From: Silvania confinis
GTDB lineage: Bacteria > Pseudomonadota > Gammaproteobacteria > Enterobacterales > Enterobacteriaceae
DNA: 64,000 bases
Direction: 5' to 3'
Assembly: GCF_025564085.1 (NCBI RefSeq)
Contig: NZ_JAMGZJ010000077.1
Span: 124,001-188,000 of the forward strand
Part shown: positions 1-13,275 of the stretch, piece by piece
Numbering within the stretch: the stretch's first letter is position 1
Layout of the letters: each line of letters starts with the position of its first letter
Notes under the pieces: generated by a model
The model's database searches: none
Seen by the model: only the letters and a program-made list of their open reading frames with translations
What the model was told of the DNA's origin: nothing
Position numbers and translations under genes: made by a program

Positions 1-66
1 TTTTCCAGGGCGGGTGATGCGAAAAGAGTCAGGCATTAGTTTAGCGAGGCCATGCGCCAGGCACAA

Positions 67-100
67 AAGAAAAAGCCGGCGCATTGTCTGCACCGGCTTT
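67..100 (-). terminator. Rho-independent terminator of mepM
   Basis: An 11-bp stem (one mismatch) at 72-82 and 90-100 with a 7-nt loop is followed, on the minus strand, by a T-rich run. It lies just past the mepM stop codon. Bases 1-66 hold no gene that I can support. Confidence 0.75.
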
Positions 101-113
101 GATTGCCCGGAGA

Positions 114-1436
114 TTAATCCAGGCCGAGTTGCGGAATGACTTCTTTGACCTGCGCCAGATAATCGCTGCGGTCTTTGCCAGTCAGCCCTTCGGTACGCGG
201 CAGCTTCGCCGTGAGCGGGTTGACGGCCTGCTGGTTAATCCACACTTCATAGTGCAGATGCGGACCGGTAGAGCGTCCGGTATTGCCCGACAGCGCAACG
301 CGATCGCCACGTTTCACCTTCTGCCCAGGCTTCACCAGCAGCTTACGCAGGTGCATATAGCGGGTGGTGTAGGTCCGCCCGTGACGCACGGCAACGTAAT
401 AGCCTGCGGCACCGCTGCGTTTCGCCATCACCACCTCGCCATCACCAACGGCCAGCACAGGCGTACCCTGAGGCATCGCAAAATCGACGCCACGGTGTGG
501 CGCAATGCGACCGGTCACCGGGTTCAGACGACGCGGGTTAAAGTTAGAGGAGACGCGGAACTGTTTCGCCGTCGGGAAGCGCAGGAAACCTTTCGCCAGC
601 CCGGTACCGTTACGGTCATAGAACTTACCGTCTTCGGCGCGGATCGCGTAATAGTCTTTGCCGTCCGAGCGCAAACGCACCCCGACCAGCTGACTCTGCT
701 CGCGCTTGCCGTCAAGCATTTCACGGGACATCAGTACCGACCAGGCATCGCCTTTTTTCAGCTTCCGGAAATCCATCTGCCACTGCATAGCTTTGATCAC
801 CGAACTGATCTCGCCGCTGGTCAAGCCTGCGTCACGCGCGCTGGCAACAAAGCTGCCGCCGCCAAGCGTGCCTTTCATCGCACTGTTGACCCAATCGCCC
901 TGCTGCAGTTCGCTGGTCATCTTGAAACCGTTTTCAGCACGATCGTAAGTACGGGTTTCACGACGCGACATTTCCCAGGTCAGGCGCTGTAAATCACCGC
1001 CATCGGTCAGCGTCCAGGAGAGCTGTTGGCCGATTTTCAGGTTACGCAGCTCTTTATCCGAGGCGGCAAGCTGGCTGATTTCGCCCATTTCAATGCCGTA
1101 CTGGTTCAGGACGCTGCTGAGCGTATCGCCGGTTGAAACCACATATTCATGGACGCCGACTTCCGCTTCGGTCTTGTCATCAAGCTCATCCTGCGGGATC
1201 GCTTCCTCTTCCTGAGGGGCCTGATCGATAGGCTCACTGGCTTCTGGCAATAACGAGCGAACGTCACTTTTCTCAAGCTCTATAGTCTTGACGATAGGCG
1301 TGGATATTGGATGGTAAACAAAGGGCCGCCAGACAGCGACCGCTAAGGTAAGGACTGTAAGCGACCCCAGCATGACGCGGTGGGGCCTGGGCAGATTATT
1401 AAATGCCAGAGCGACAGAGCGGGCTATCTGTTGCAC
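114..1436 (-). CDS. mepM: Murein DD-endopeptidase MepM
   Basis: A 440-residue protein that matches E. coli MepM (YebA) in length and nearly along its whole sequence. MepM cleaves D-Ala-mDAP cross-links in peptidoglycan so that the wall can grow. An N-terminal membrane anchor spans about residues 21-38, a LysM cell-wall-binding domain about 97-143, and an M23 metallopeptidase domain fills the C-terminal third. The zinc ligands are visible: HxxxD at H314-D318 and HLH at H393-H395, with H362 in the RYMH motif. It faces leftward, back to back in series with znuA (15 nt gap), and ends at a terminator. In E. coli its level is controlled by NlpI-Prc proteolysis; nothing here shows that directly. Confidence 0.97.
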   Translation of the reverse strand: MQQIARSVALAFNNLPRPHRVMLGSLTVLTLAVAVWRPFVYHPISTPIVKTIELEKSDVRSLLPEASEPIDQAPQEEEAIPQDELDDKTEAEVGVHEYVVSTGDTLSSVLNQYGIEMGEISQLAASDKELRNLKIGQQLSWTLTDGGDLQRLTWEMSRRETRTYDRAENGFKMTSELQQGDWVNSAMKGTLGGGSFVASARDAGLTSGEISSVIKAMQWQMDFRKLKKGDAWSVLMSREMLDGKREQSQLVGVRLRSDGKDYYAIRAEDGKFYDRNGTGLAKGFLRFPTAKQFRVSSNFNPRRLNPVTGRIAPHRGVDFAMPQGTPVLAVGDGEVVMAKRSGAAGYYVAVRHGRTYTTRYMHLRKLLVKPGQKVKRGDRVALSGNTGRSTGPHLHYEVWINQQAVNPLTAKLPRTEGLTGKDRSDYLAQVKEVIPQLGLD

Positions 1437-1451
1437 GTATTCACTTCCTCG

Positions 1452-2396
1452 TTAATCTCCTTTCAGGCAGCTCGCATACTGGTTCGCCAGTTGGCTGAGA
1501 AACTGCGAATAACTCGCTTTGCTCAACTGGATAGAGGTTCCAAGCGGGTCAAGGGTGCCCATACGCACGGACGTTCCCCTTGCCACGGCTTCAACGACGG
1601 CTGGCCTGAACTGTGGCTCAGCAAAAACGCAGGTCGCTTTTTGCTCAACCAACTGTGTTCTGATTTCATGTAAACGCTGCGCACCAGGTTGAAGTTCGGG
1701 GTTTACGGTGAAGTGGCCAAGCGGCGTCAGACCGTAGTGTCTTTCGTAGTAGCCATAGGCATCATGAAAAACGAAATATCCTTTACCTTTCAATGGTGCG
1801 AGCTCGGTACCTACCTGCTTGTCGGTTGCGGCAAGTTGTGCCTCAAAATCCTTCAGGTTGGCGTCTAATTTGGCTCGACTTTGCGGCATAAGTTCCACTA
1901 ATTTTTGGTGGATTGCAATCGCTGACAGCCGGGCGATCTCTGGCGAAAGCCAAAGATGCATATTGTACTCGCCATGATGGTGATGCTCGTCACCTTTTGC
2001 CTCAGCGCCGTGATCGTGGTCGTGCTCATCCCCGTCATCATCGTCGCCTTTCATCAGCAACGGTTTAACACCCGAAAGATTAGCTATGGTAACCTGTTTG
2101 GCCTCTGGTAGCTGACCCGCTGACTTTTGCATGAAGGCTTCCATGTCCGGGCCAATCCACACAACTAAGTCCGCGTTTTTTAAACGTTTTACATCTGAAG
2201 GGCGCAGCGAATAATCATGTTCTGAAGCCCCGTCCGGCAGCAAAACTTCGGTTTCTGTGACGCCATCAGCAATGGCTGAAGCGATAAACCCGAGCGGCTT
2301 AAGCGAAGCGACAACGGCGGCGTTAACATCTTGTGCTGCTGAACCCCAAAGGGCAGCGGATAATGCTGCGAAAAGAAGCGTATTTTTCTGTAACAT
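1452..2396 (-). CDS. znuA: High-affinity zinc ABC transporter, periplasmic binding protein ZnuA
   Basis: ZnuA captures Zn2+ in the periplasm and hands it to ZnuB. A Sec signal peptide covers about the first 25 residues. The mature protein carries a charged, His-rich loop (runs of D, H and an HHHH), typical of ZnuA and thought to collect zinc. The open frame extends upstream to 2606, but that extension crosses the Zur operator and the divergent znuC promoter. The start chosen at 2396 (MLQKNTLL, 314 aa) aligns with the E. coli start; an ATG at 2411 is a possible alternative. It is transcribed divergently from znuCB, with the shared operator controlling both sides. Confidence 0.96.
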   Translation of the reverse strand: MLQKNTLLFAALSAALWGSAAQDVNAAVVASLKPLGFIASAIADGVTETEVLLPDGASEHDYSLRPSDVKRLKNADLVVWIGPDMEAFMQKSAGQLPEAKQVTIANLSGVKPLLMKGDDDDGDEHDHDHGAEAKGDEHHHHGEYNMHLWLSPEIARLSAIAIHQKLVELMPQSRAKLDANLKDFEAQLAATDKQVGTELAPLKGKGYFVFHDAYGYYERHYGLTPLGHFTVNPELQPGAQRLHEIRTQLVEQKATCVFAEPQFRPAVVEAVARGTSVRMGTLDPLGTSIQLSKASYSQFLSQLANQYASCLKGD

Positions 2397-2426
2397 AATG
2401 CGACTATTCATCGTAATGAGTGTGTG

Positions 2427-2447
2427 GAATGTGATATTATAACATTC
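2427..2447. promoter_or_regulatory. Zur operator between znuA and znuC
   Basis: A 21-bp near-perfect palindrome with arms GAATGT and ACATTC around an AT-rich core lies midway between the two divergent zinc-transport units. It matches the known enterobacterial Zur box at the same place. Zur with bound zinc would repress both znuA and znuCB. Confidence 0.85.
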
Positions 2448-2473
2448 GATAACTTCTGCAAGCATAAATTGAC

Positions 2474-3229
2474 ATGACGACTTTAGTATCTCTCGAAAAC
2501 ATTTCGGTTTCATATGGTCAGCGCCGCGTCCTCTCTGACGTGTCGCTGGATTTGAAAGCCGGTAGAATTCTGACCCTGCTCGGCCCGAACGGTGCGGGCA
2601 AATCAACGCTGGTGCGCGTGGTGCTGGGTCTGGTAGCGCCGGACACCGGTATTATCAAGCGTGACGGTAAGTTACGGATTGGCTATGTCCCGCAGAAGCT
2701 GCATTTGGACGCCACGCTGCCGCTGACCGTGAGCCGCTTTCTGCGCCTGCGCCCCGATACCCGTAAGGACGATATCCTCCCTGCCCTCAAGCGGGTTCAG
2801 GCCGGGCATTTGATCGACGCGCCGCTGCAAAAGCTCTCCGGCGGTGAAACCCAGCGCGTGTTGCTGGCCCGGGCGCTGCTCAATAAACCGCAGCTGCTGG
2901 TACTCGACGAACCGACTCAGGGCGTGGATGTCAATGGCCAGGTCGCACTGTACGACCTGATCGATCAGCTGCGCAAAGAGCTGAATTGCGCCGTACTGAT
3001 GGTATCGCACGACCTGCATCTGGTGATGGCGAAGACCGACGACGTGCTGTGTCTCAACCAACACATTTGCTGCTCCGGCACGCCGGAAGTGGTCTCCATG
3101 CATCCGGAATTTATCTCGATGTTTGGCCCACGCGGTGCGGAACAGCTGGGCATTTATCGCCACCATCACAACCACCGCCATGATTTGCAGGGCCGCATTG
3201 TCCTGCGCCGGGGAAACGGTAACTCATGA
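2474..3229 (+). CDS. znuC: Zinc ABC transporter ATP-binding protein ZnuC
   Basis: A 251-residue ATPase of the ABC superfamily that powers zinc import through ZnuB. Walker A is GPNGAGKS at residues 37-44, the signature LSGGE at 121-125, and Walker B LLVLDEP at 141-147. A His-rich tail stretch (HHHNHRH) near residue 235 is typical of ZnuC. The start lies 26 bases past the Zur operator, and the stop codon overlaps the znuB ATG by 4 nt, so the two are translationally coupled. Confidence 0.97.
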   Translation: MTTLVSLENISVSYGQRRVLSDVSLDLKAGRILTLLGPNGAGKSTLVRVVLGLVAPDTGIIKRDGKLRIGYVPQKLHLDATLPLTVSRFLRLRPDTRKDDILPALKRVQAGHLIDAPLQKLSGGETQRVLLARALLNKPQLLVLDEPTQGVDVNGQVALYDLIDQLRKELNCAVLMVSHDLHLVMAKTDDVLCLNQHICCSGTPEVVSMHPEFISMFGPRGAEQLGIYRHHHNHRHDLQGRIVLRRGNGNS

Positions 3230-4011
3230 TTGAATTATTACTGCCCGGCTGGCTGGCCGGGATGATGCTCGCCTGTGCGGCGGGTCCGCTGGGCTCGTTC
3301 GTCGTCTGGCGCAGAATGTCTTACTTTGGCGATACACTGGCACATGCTTCACTGCTGGGCGTGGCCTTTGGTTTACTGCTGGATGTAAATCCGTTTTACG
3401 CGGTGATTGCGGTCACGCTGATGCTGGCGGCAGGTCTGGTCTGGCTGGAAAAGCGCCCGCACCTGGCGGTGGATACGCTGCTCGGGATCATGGCCCATAG
3501 CGCCCTGTCGCTGGGGCTGGTCGTGGTCAGCCTGATGCACAATATCCGTGTGGATCTGATGGCCTATCTGTTTGGCGACCTGCTGGCAGTGACGCCGGAC
3601 GATTTGATTGCTATTGCCATTGGCGTGGTGGTGGTGCTGGCTATCCTGCTGTGGCAGTGGAACAACCTGCTGGCGATGACCATCAGCCCGGATCTGGCCT
3701 TTGTTGACGGCGTAAAGCTGCAGCGGGTTAAGCTGCTGCTGATGCTGGTGACTGCGCTGACGATTGGTGTGGCGATGAAGTTTGTCGGGGCGTTAATTAT
3801 TACCTCACTGCTGATTATCCCCGCTGCCACCGCGCGACGTTTTGCCCGTACGCCGGAGCAAATGGCCAGTGTGGCCGTCGGCGTGGGAATGCTGGCGGTG
3901 ACCGGTGGATTAACGTTCTCAGCGTTTTACGACACCCCTGCCGGGCCGTCCGTCGTTCTGTGCGCCGCGCTGATGTTTATCTTCAGCATGATGAAAAAGC
4001 CTGCCAGCTGA
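3226..4011 (+). CDS. znuB: Zinc ABC transporter membrane protein ZnuB
   Basis: The integral membrane permease (261 aa) of the ABC-3 family, which works as a homodimer with ZnuC and takes zinc from ZnuA. The sequence is almost entirely hydrophobic helices, with the conserved loop [14 protein letters not shown] near residue 30 and [18 protein letters not shown] near 105. It overlaps znuC by 4 nt and converges on ruvB, which ends 41 nt further on. Confidence 0.96.
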   Translation: MIELLLPGWLAGMMLACAAGPLGSFVVWRRMSYFGDTLAHASLLGVAFGLLLDVNPFYAVIAVTLMLAAGLVWLEKRPHLAVDTLLGIMAHSALSLGLVVVSLMHNIRVDLMAYLFGDLLAVTPDDLIAIAIGVVVVLAILLWQWNNLLAMTISPDLAFVDGVKLQRVKLLLMLVTALTIGVAMKFVGALIITSLLIIPAATARRFARTPEQMASVAVGVGMLAVTGGLTFSAFYDTPAGPSVVLCAALMFIFSMMKKPAS

Positions 4012-4052
4012 GGTATTGCCCGGTGGCGTTTCGCTGACCGGGCTTACAGTGG

Positions 4053-5066
<1,014 letters not shown>

Positions 5067-5071
5067 TTACC

Positions 5072-5683
5072 TCACAATGCGGCGCGCAGCGCTTCACGAA
5101 TCAGGGTTTCACTGGAGGCGTCCGGTTTGGCAATCTTACTGACCATACGGCTCGCTTCCTGTGGTTTATAGCCCAGCGCCACCAGCGCAGCAACCGCTTC
5201 CTGTTCCGCATCATCGTCCACCGGACCGGCAGGCGATGTCAGCACCAGATCCGCGGCCGGGGTAAACAGATCGCCATGCAGGCCTTTGAAGCGATCTTTC
5301 ATTTCGACAATCAGGCGTTCTGCGGTTTTCTTGCCGATACCCGGCAGTTTGATCAGTAGCGCCAGCTCTTCACGCTCGACGGCGTTAACGAACTGCTGGG
5401 CTGACATACCGGACAGGATCGCCAGCGCCAGCTTCGGGCCGACGCCGTTGGTTTTAATAAGCTCTTTAAACAGCGTCCGCTCTTGCTTATTGTTGAAGCC
5501 AAACAGCAGCTGAGCATCTTCACGCACGATAAAATGGGTAAAGACAATCGCTTCCTTGCCCGCATCCGGGAGTTCATAAAAACAGGTCATCGGCATATGC
5601 ACTTCATAGCCCACGCCTCCCGCCTCAAGCAGCACTATCGGGGGTTGTTTTTCAAGGATGATGCCTCTGAGTCTGCCTATCAC
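5072..5683 (-). CDS. ruvA: Holliday junction-binding protein RuvA
   Basis: RuvA tetramers hold the Holliday junction in a square-planar form and load RuvB. At 203 aa it has the normal three parts: an N-terminal OB fold (1-60), two helix-hairpin-helix motifs (about 70-130, containing [13 protein letters not shown] and [12 protein letters not shown]), and a C-terminal domain (about 155-203) that contacts RuvB, joined by an acidic linker. It starts downstream of the ruvC terminator and leads directly into ruvB. Confidence 0.98.
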   Translation of the reverse strand: MIGRLRGIILEKQPPIVLLEAGGVGYEVHMPMTCFYELPDAGKEAIVFTHFIVREDAQLLFGFNNKQERTLFKELIKTNGVGPKLALAILSGMSAQQFVNAVEREELALLIKLPGIGKKTAERLIVEMKDRFKGLHGDLFTPAADLVLTSPAGPVDDDAEQEAVAALVALGYKPQEASRMVSKIAKPDASSETLIREALRAAL

Positions 5684-5726
5684 GTGACGCTCCTGCGTTA
5701 AGGGCTAAAAGTTACCGCTGCCATCA

Positions 5727-5755
5727 TAAAAAAAGGCTGGATAAACATCCAGCCT
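5727..5755 (-). terminator. Terminator after ruvC
   Basis: A perfect 9-bp stem AGGCTGGAT/ATCCAGCCT with a 4-nt loop is followed by seven Ts on the minus strand. It separates ruvC from ruvAB. Confidence 0.8.
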
Positions 5756-5766
5756 GATTTTGATAT

Positions 5767-6288
5767 TTAGCGCAATCGACCTCGCGCCAGATTGAGCCGC
5801 GTGTCGCTTATTTGCATCGCGTTCTGGCTGATGTGGCAGTGGGTTATCGCAATGGCCAGCGCATCGGCGGCATCCGCCTGGGGATTGGCTGGCAGCTTTA
5901 ACAAAGTGCGCACCATGTGCTGCACCTGGCTTTTGTCTGCACCGCCATTTCCCACCACGGTCTGCTTCACCTGTCGCGCGGCGTATTCGAACACCGGCAA
6001 ATCCTGGTTCGTCGCCGCAACAATCGCCACACCACGCGCCTGACCGAGCTTCAGCGCCGAGTCGGCATTCTTCGCCATGAACACCTGTTCGATAGCGAAA
6101 TAGTCCGGCTGGAACTGAGTGATGATCTCCGTCACGCCTGCATAGATGAGCTTCAGACGTGACGGCAGATCCTCAACCTTGGTGCGGATACAACCGCTAC
6201 CAAGGTAGGTCAACTGACGCCCGACCTGGCGGATAACGCCATAACCGGTGATGCGTGAACCCGGGTCAATGCCGAGAATAATGGCCAT
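5767..6288 (-). CDS. ruvC: Holliday junction resolvase RuvC
   Basis: RuvC is the dimeric endonuclease that cuts Holliday junctions symmetrically after RuvAB-driven branch migration. The RNase H-like fold shows its four acidic metal ligands: the Asp in GIDPGS near residue 8, the Glu in AIEQVF near 67, and two Asp in [10 protein letters not shown] near 139-142. The ATG at 6288 (173 aa, as in E. coli) was preferred over the GTG one codon upstream. It sits downstream of yebC with a 34-nt gap, at the end of the aspS-nudB-yebC series. Confidence 0.97.
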   Translation of the reverse strand: MAIILGIDPGSRITGYGVIRQVGRQLTYLGSGCIRTKVEDLPSRLKLIYAGVTEIITQFQPDYFAIEQVFMAKNADSALKLGQARGVAIVAATNQDLPVFEYAARQVKQTVVGNGGADKSQVQHMVRTLLKLPANPQADAADALAIAITHCHISQNAMQISDTRLNLARGRLR

Positions 6289-6322
6289 CACGCCTCTCCG
6301 GCTGTCGGTTTACGATGGGCCA

Positions 6323-7063
6323 TTACAGCGTAGCCGCAACCTCGTCGGAGATTTCGCCGTTGTGATAGACTTCCTGCACGTCGTCGCAATCTTCAAGCAT
6401 GTCGATCAGACGCAGCAGTTTTGGTGCAGTTTCTGCATCCATATCCGCTTTGGTGGACGGGATCATCGACACTTCGGCCGCGTCGGCTTTAAAGCCAGCC
6501 GCTTCCAGCGCATCGCGCACTGCGCCCATCTCTTCCCATGCGGTATAGACATCAACTGCGCCGTCGTCATAGGCCACTACGTCTTCAGCACCGGCTTCCA
6601 GCGCGGCATCCATGATGGCATCTTCATCGCCCGCTTCGAAAGAGATCACCCCTTTCTTGCTGAACAGATACGCCACAGAGCCGTCGGTACCGAGGTTGCC
6701 GCCGGTTTTGGTGAACGCATGACGCACTTCCGCCACCGTACGGTTGCGGTTGTCGGACAGGCACTCAATCATCACCGCCGTGCCGCCAGGACCGTAACCT
6801 TCATAGATGATGGTTTCCATGTTCGCGTCGTCATCGCCGCCAACGCCACGGGCGATGGCACGGTTCAGGGTGTCACGCGTCATGTTGTTAGACAGTGCTT
6901 TATCGATCGCCGCACGCAGTCGCGGGTTGGACGCAGCATCGCCGCCGCCCAGACGCGCTGCGGTCACCAGCTCACGAATGATTTTGGTAAAGATCTTACC
7001 GCGTTTGGCATCCTGTGCCGCTTTGCGGTGTTTGGTGTTGGCCCACTTACTATGACCTGCCAT
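6323..7063 (-). CDS. yebC: YebC/TACO1-family protein
   Basis: The protein has 246 residues, the same length as E. coli YebC, and opens with the family signature [14 protein letters not shown]. The family has been described both as DNA-binding transcriptional regulators and, more recently, as ribosome-linked factors that ease translation of difficult (proline-rich) stretches; TACO1 is the mitochondrial relative. The sequence alone does not choose between these. It lies between nudB (27 nt upstream) and ruvC, in one leftward transcription series. Confidence 0.95.
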   Translation of the reverse strand: MAGHSKWANTKHRKAAQDAKRGKIFTKIIRELVTAARLGGGDAASNPRLRAAIDKALSNNMTRDTLNRAIARGVGGDDDANMETIIYEGYGPGGTAVMIECLSDNRNRTVAEVRHAFTKTGGNLGTDGSVAYLFSKKGVISFEAGDEDAIMDAALEAGAEDVVAYDDGAVDVYTAWEEMGAVRDALEAAGFKADAAEVSMIPSTKADMDAETAPKLLRLIDMLEDCDDVQEVYHNGEISDEVAATL

Positions 7064-7090
7064 ATAAATTTCCTCGAAGATCGCACCTTT

Positions 7091-7534
7091 TCAGGCAACG
7101 TTAATTACAAATTCTTCAATCGCCTGCCGGTTGCTCCACGACTTAGTGAGCGCGGCGGCATCCGTCGCATTCACCCAGCGGTAGGTCAAGTGTTCGGTGA
7201 ACACGATCTCCCGCTCGTGGGGAAGTGCAAGGCAAAACCAGGATTCGGTATTGCGTGCAATTCCCGGCGCATAGCGATGACGTAAATGGCTAAAAATTTC
7301 AAACTCCACCGTGCGCTGACAGTCCGTTAGGGTCAGTTGCTCGTCGGCAACATCAATCAAGACCTCTTCCTTTACTTCACGCGCGGCGGCCTGCGACGCG
7401 GTTTCACCCTCTTCCAGGCTGCCGGTTACCGACTGCCAGAAATCAGGATCGTCGCGACGCTGCAACATCAGCACCCGCTTCGTATCGGTTGCAAAAATGA
7501 TCACGAGCACCGAAACGGGACGCTTAAATGCCAT
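7091..7534 (-). CDS. nudB: Dihydroneopterin triphosphate diphosphatase NudB
   Basis: A Nudix hydrolase that removes pyrophosphate from dihydroneopterin triphosphate, an early committed step of folate synthesis. The Nudix box (G-x5-E-x7-REVKEEV) is at residues 38-58 with all catalytic residues present. The 147-aa length is close to the E. coli protein (150 aa). It begins 1 nt after the aspS stop codon, so it is co-transcribed with aspS. Confidence 0.94.
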   Translation of the reverse strand: MAFKRPVSVLVIIFATDTKRVLMLQRRDDPDFWQSVTGSLEEGETASQAAAREVKEEVLIDVADEQLTLTDCQRTVEFEIFSHLRHRYAPGIARNTESWFCLALPHEREIVFTEHLTYRWVNATDAAALTKSWSNRQAIEEFVINVA

Positions 7535-7535
7535 A

Positions 7536-9308
7536 TCAGTTCTTCTCTTCCTTTTTCACCACTTCGATACCCAGCTCGCTTAAGGAGGCAGGGTTAGCGA
7601 AGCTTGGCGCTTCGGTCATCAGACACGCAGCAGCGGTGGTTTTCGGGAAGGCGATAACGTCACGAATGTTGTCGGTACCGGTCAGCAGCATGGTCAGACG
7701 ATCCAGACCAAATGCCAGGCCCGCGTGCGGCGGGGTGCCATATTTCAGGGCATCCAGCAGGAAGCCGAACTTCTCGCGCTGCTCTTGCTCGTTAATGCCC
7801 AGAATGCCAAACACGGTCTGCTGCATTTCACTGCTGTGAATACGCACCGAACCGCCACCCACTTCGTAACCGTTGATCACCATATCGTAAGCGTTGGCGA
7901 TAGCCGTTTCCGGCGCAGCCTGCAGCTCTGTCGCCGTCATCTCTTTTGCAGAGGTGAACGGGTGGTGCATGGCGGTCAGACCACCCTCACCGTTGTCTTC
8001 AAACATCGGGAAGTCGATAACCCACAGCGGCGCCCATTTGGTGTCGTCGGTCAGGTTCAGATCTTTACCCACTTTCAGACGCAGGGCGCCCAGCGCATCG
8101 GCAACCACTTTCTTGTTGTCAGCGCCGAAGAAGATCATGTCGCCATCCTGCGCGCCAGTGCGCTCAAGAATGGACTCTACAATCTCAGCATTCAGGAATT
8201 TTGCCACCGGGCTGGTGATCCCTTCGATGCCTTTCGCACGTTCGGTGACTTTGATGTAAGCCAGGCCTTTCGCGCCGTAAATTTTAATAAAGTTGCCGTA
8301 GTCGTCGATCTGCTTACGGCTCAGGCTCGCACCGCCTGGCACGCGCAGGGCAGCCACGCGACCTTTGGCATCGTTAGCCGGGCCGGAGAAGACCGCGAAC
8401 TCAACCGCCTTCAGCAGGTCCGCCACGTCCACCAGCTCCATCGGGTTACGGAGATCCGGCTTATCGGAGCCGTAACGGCGTTCCGCTTCGGCGAAGGTCA
8501 TGATCGGGAAATCGCCCAGATCCACACCCTTCACGTCCAGCCACAGACTGCGCACCAGCGCTTCCATCACTTCACGCACCTGTTCGGCGGTCATGAAGGA
8601 GGTTTCGACGTCGATCTGGGTAAATTCTGGCTGGCGATCGGCACGCAGGTCTTCGTCACGGAAGCATTTAACGATCTGATAGTAACGGTCGAAGCCGGAC
8701 ATCATCAGCAGCTGTTTGAACAGCTGAGGAGACTGCGGCAGCGCGTAGAATTTGCCTTTATGCACGCGAGAAGGCACGAGGTAATCGCGCGCGCCTTCCG
8801 GGGTGGCTTTGGTCAGCATCGGGGTTTCGATATCGAGGAAACCGTGATCGTCCATAAAGCGACGCACCAGGCTGGTCACTTTGGCGCGGGTTTTCAGGCG
8901 GTCGGCCATTTCCGGGCGACGCAGATCCAGATAGCGGAATTTCAGACGCGCTTCTTCGGTATTGACGTGGTTGAAGTCAAGCGGCAGCGATTCTGAACGG
9001 TTGATGATGGTCAGATCGGAGGCCAGCACTTCGACCGCGCCGGTGGGCATGTCGCTGTTGACGTTTTTTTCGTCACGCGCACGCACGGTGCCGGTGACCT
9101 GAATGCAGAACTCATTACGCAGTTCAGAGGCCAGTTTTAACGCATCGGCGCGATCCGGATCGAAAAATACCTGCACGATGCCTTCACGGTCGCGCATGTC
9201 GATAAAGATAAGGCTGCCGAGATCACGACGACGGTTGACCCAACCACACAGGGTCACCTGCTGCCCAACGTGGGACTGACGCAGCTGCCCGCAATATTCT
9301 GTACGCAT
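7536..9308 (-). CDS. aspS: Aspartyl-tRNA synthetase
   Basis: A class II synthetase that charges tRNA-Asp in the cytoplasm. The length of 590 aa equals E. coli AspRS. An N-terminal OB-fold anticodon-binding domain (about 1-105) precedes the catalytic domain with class II motifs 2 and 3 ([16 protein letters not shown] near 217-232; GLAFGLDRL near 531-539), which is split by a bacterial GAD insertion domain. It heads the aspS-nudB-yebC-ruvC series and has a consensus -10 box upstream. Confidence 0.98.
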   Translation of the reverse strand: MRTEYCGQLRQSHVGQQVTLCGWVNRRRDLGSLIFIDMRDREGIVQVFFDPDRADALKLASELRNEFCIQVTGTVRARDEKNVNSDMPTGAVEVLASDLTIINRSESLPLDFNHVNTEEARLKFRYLDLRRPEMADRLKTRAKVTSLVRRFMDDHGFLDIETPMLTKATPEGARDYLVPSRVHKGKFYALPQSPQLFKQLLMMSGFDRYYQIVKCFRDEDLRADRQPEFTQIDVETSFMTAEQVREVMEALVRSLWLDVKGVDLGDFPIMTFAEAERRYGSDKPDLRNPMELVDVADLLKAVEFAVFSGPANDAKGRVAALRVPGGASLSRKQIDDYGNFIKIYGAKGLAYIKVTERAKGIEGITSPVAKFLNAEIVESILERTGAQDGDMIFFGADNKKVVADALGALRLKVGKDLNLTDDTKWAPLWVIDFPMFEDNGEGGLTAMHHPFTSAKEMTATELQAAPETAIANAYDMVINGYEVGGGSVRIHSSEMQQTVFGILGINEQEQREKFGFLLDALKYGTPPHAGLAFGLDRLTMLLTGTDNIRDVIAFPKTTAAACLMTEAPSFANPASLSELGIEVVKKEEKN

Positions 9309-9384
9309 GAGATATCCCTTAACTTAGCCGCAGGCTATTAGGTCGCAGCTTTATGAATGTCAAACTGGATGAAAAAAGGGGGCT

Positions 9385-9413
9385 ATTATACTGGAAATTC
9401 CGCCAGACGATAA
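9385..9413 (-). promoter_or_regulatory. Candidate sigma-70 promoter of aspS
   Basis: On the minus strand a perfect -10 TATAAT (9390-9385) follows TTATCG (9413-9408), a 3-of-6 match to the -35 consensus, with a 17-nt spacer. It lies about 75 nt upstream of the aspS start. Confidence 0.6.
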
Positions 9414-9548
9414 GAGAGAAGCGCGCCAGACGCGCGATTGCTGCGCGCATCTGGCATATTCTCACAAAATTTAACAAAATTATCCGACCCACACCCAGCC
9501 TCTGCAGCGTAAGGTGTCACCGACGCTCACTCTTTAACAGGAAAAAAC

Positions 9549-10115
9549 ATGTTTACACTCGACGCCGCCAGAACCGCCCTTGTGGTCATTGATTTACAGG
9601 AAGGGATCCTGCCGTTCGCCGGGGGACCGCACAGCGCGTCCGACGTTGTCAGCCGCAGCGCGCGTCTGGCAGACAAATGCCGCGCCAGTGGAACGCCTGT
9701 GGTGATGGTGCGCGTCGGCTGGTCGGCTGACTTCGCCGAAGCGCTGAAGCAGCCGGTGGATGCCCAAACACCTGCCCATGCCCTGCCGGACAACTGGTGG
9801 ACTTATCCGGTCTCACTCGGCAAACGTGACAGCGATATCGAAGTCACCAAACGCCAGTGGGGCGCATTTTACGGCACCGATCTCGAGCTTCAGCTGCGCC
9901 GTCGTGGAATCGACACCATTATCCTGTGCGGGATTTCCACCAACATTGGCGTCGAGTCCACCGCGCGTAACGCCTGGGAGTTAGGCTTTAACCTGGTGAT
10001 TGCCGAAGATGCCTGCAGCGCGGCCAGTGCCGATCAGCATCAGGGCAGCATGACGAATATCTTCCCGCGGATTGGCCGGGTGCGCAGCACGGAAGAGATT
10101 ATCAACGCCCTATGA
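9549..10115 (+). CDS. yecD: Isochorismatase-family protein YecD
   Basis: The 188-aa protein has the cysteine-hydrolase (isochorismatase-like) fold and is close to E. coli YecD. Of the usual Asp-Lys-Cys triad, Asp15 (VVIDLQEG) and Lys101 (TKRQWGAF) are present. In the motif that normally reads TNxCVEST, however, the nucleophile position is Gly134 (TNIGVEST). The same substitution occurs in E. coli YecD as I remember it, so it is a subfamily trait and the enzyme activity is uncertain. The substrate is unknown. The stop overlaps the yecE start by 4 nt. Confidence 0.92.
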   Translation: MFTLDAARTALVVIDLQEGILPFAGGPHSASDVVSRSARLADKCRASGTPVVMVRVGWSADFAEALKQPVDAQTPAHALPDNWWTYPVSLGKRDSDIEVTKRQWGAFYGTDLELQLRRRGIDTIILCGISTNIGVESTARNAWELGFNLVIAEDACSAASADQHQGSMTNIFPRIGRVRSTEEIINAL

Positions 10116-10930
10116 TCTATCTGGGTCTCCCCCAATGGTCGCACCCGAAATGGGTGCGTCTCGGCATTACCAGCCTTGAACAGTATGCCCGCCACTTTAA
10201 CTGCGTGGAGGGCAATACCACGCTGTACGCCCTGCCAAAGGCCGAGGTGGTGGCGCGCTGGCGGGAGCAGACCCACGATGACTTTCGCTTCTGTTTTAAA
10301 TTCCCGTCCACCATTTCCCACCAGGCGAAGCTGCGCGACTGTGGCGACCTGACCGCGGAGTTTTTCAGCCGGATGTCGCCGCTCGCCAACCGGATGGGTC
10401 AATACTGGTTACAGCTGCCCGCCACCTTTGGCCCGCGCGACCTGCCCGCGCTGTGGACGTTTCTCGATGCCCTGCCCCGTGAGTTTACCTACGGCGTCGA
10501 AATCCGGCATCCGGAGTTTTTTGCCAAAGGCGATGCGGAGAAAGCGCTTAACCGTGGGCTCCACCAGCGCGGCGTCAACCGGGTGATCCTCGACAGCCGT
10601 CCGGTCCATGCGGCCGTGCCGCACAGCGAGGCCATTATCGATGCCCAGCGCAAAAAGCCGAAGGTGCCGGTGCATGCCGTGCTGACCGCCGACAACCCGA
10701 TGGTTCGCTTTATCGGCAGCGACAACATGCCGCAAAACCAGGCGCTGTTTGCCGTCTGGCTACAGACCCTGGCGAAGTGGGAACAGACCACCACCCCGTA
10801 TCTCTTTCTGCATACGCCCGATATTGCCCAAGCCCCGGAACTGGTCGAAGCTCTCTGGCAAGCCTTGCAGGCTGCGGTGCCGTCGGTTGGCGACGCCCCT
10901 GCCATCCCTCAGCAATCTTCTCTTTTCTGA
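10112..10930 (+). CDS. yecE: DUF72 protein YecE
   Basis: A 272-aa member of the DUF72 family, which has a TIM-barrel fold and no established function. The family motif near the N-terminus ([13 protein letters not shown]) and the internal [11 protein letters not shown] segment are visible. Translational coupling to yecD (4-nt overlap) suggests that the two act in the same process. No signal peptide is present, so it should be cytoplasmic. Confidence 0.9.
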   Translation: MIYLGLPQWSHPKWVRLGITSLEQYARHFNCVEGNTTLYALPKAEVVARWREQTHDDFRFCFKFPSTISHQAKLRDCGDLTAEFFSRMSPLANRMGQYWLQLPATFGPRDLPALWTFLDALPREFTYGVEIRHPEFFAKGDAEKALNRGLHQRGVNRVILDSRPVHAAVPHSEAIIDAQRKKPKVPVHAVLTADNPMVRFIGSDNMPQNQALFAVWLQTLAKWEQTTTPYLFLHTPDIAQAPELVEALWQALQAAVPSVGDAPAIPQQSSLF

Positions 10931-10978
10931 ATGCAGCCCCTATCATAGAAGTGCCATCTGCAAAAAAAGGGAGTTTGT

Positions 10979-13123
<2,145 letters not shown>

Positions 13124-13194
13124 TATTCTTTATCTACACTATTTCGCGAGGCAGCCAACGTCGCTGCAGCGTGAAATATGACGGATAAAAGGAT

Positions 13195-13227
13195 AAAAAA
13201 AGGCCCCTGTTGAAATTGCAGGGGCCT
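13195..13227 (-). terminator. Terminator of cutC/MicL
   Basis: A perfect 9-bp stem, AGGCCCCTG/CAGGGGCCT (13201-13209 and 13219-13227), is followed by seven Ts on the minus strand. The sequence supports strong termination for cutC. With A-rich flanks it may also stop cmoB transcripts weakly. Confidence 0.85.
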
Positions 13228-13275
13228 GGTACAAACAAGCATCATATTGGGCGACATGATGCGCGGTAAAAACGG
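13195..13275 (-). ncRNA. micL: MicL-S-like sRNA in the cutC 3' end
   Basis: In E. coli the sigma-E-dependent sRNA MicL is made from inside cutC and processed to about 80 nt of the cutC 3' untranslated region; it silences lpp mRNA. Here an 80-nt 3' segment follows the cutC stop and ends at a strong terminator, the same arrangement. I infer the sRNA from position and structure; I did not locate the sigma-E promoter. Confidence 0.6.

Noticed and set aside
1-66. Possible start of lpxM on the minus strand (ATG at 36)
   Set aside because: E. coli has lpxM in this place, but the visible codons do not resemble its N-terminus and there is no ribosome binding site.
84-992. Long plus-strand frame of 302 codons
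   Set aside because: It lies wholly opposite mepM, shows no domain, and reflects codon bias of the real gene.
7725-8996. Plus-strand frame of 423 codons
   Set aside because: It is antisense to aspS and His/Gln/Arg-rich in the manner of shadow frames.
9353-9592. 79-codon plus-strand frame between aspS and yecD
   Set aside because: It crosses the aspS promoter and runs into yecD, with no ribosome binding site or homology that I recognise.
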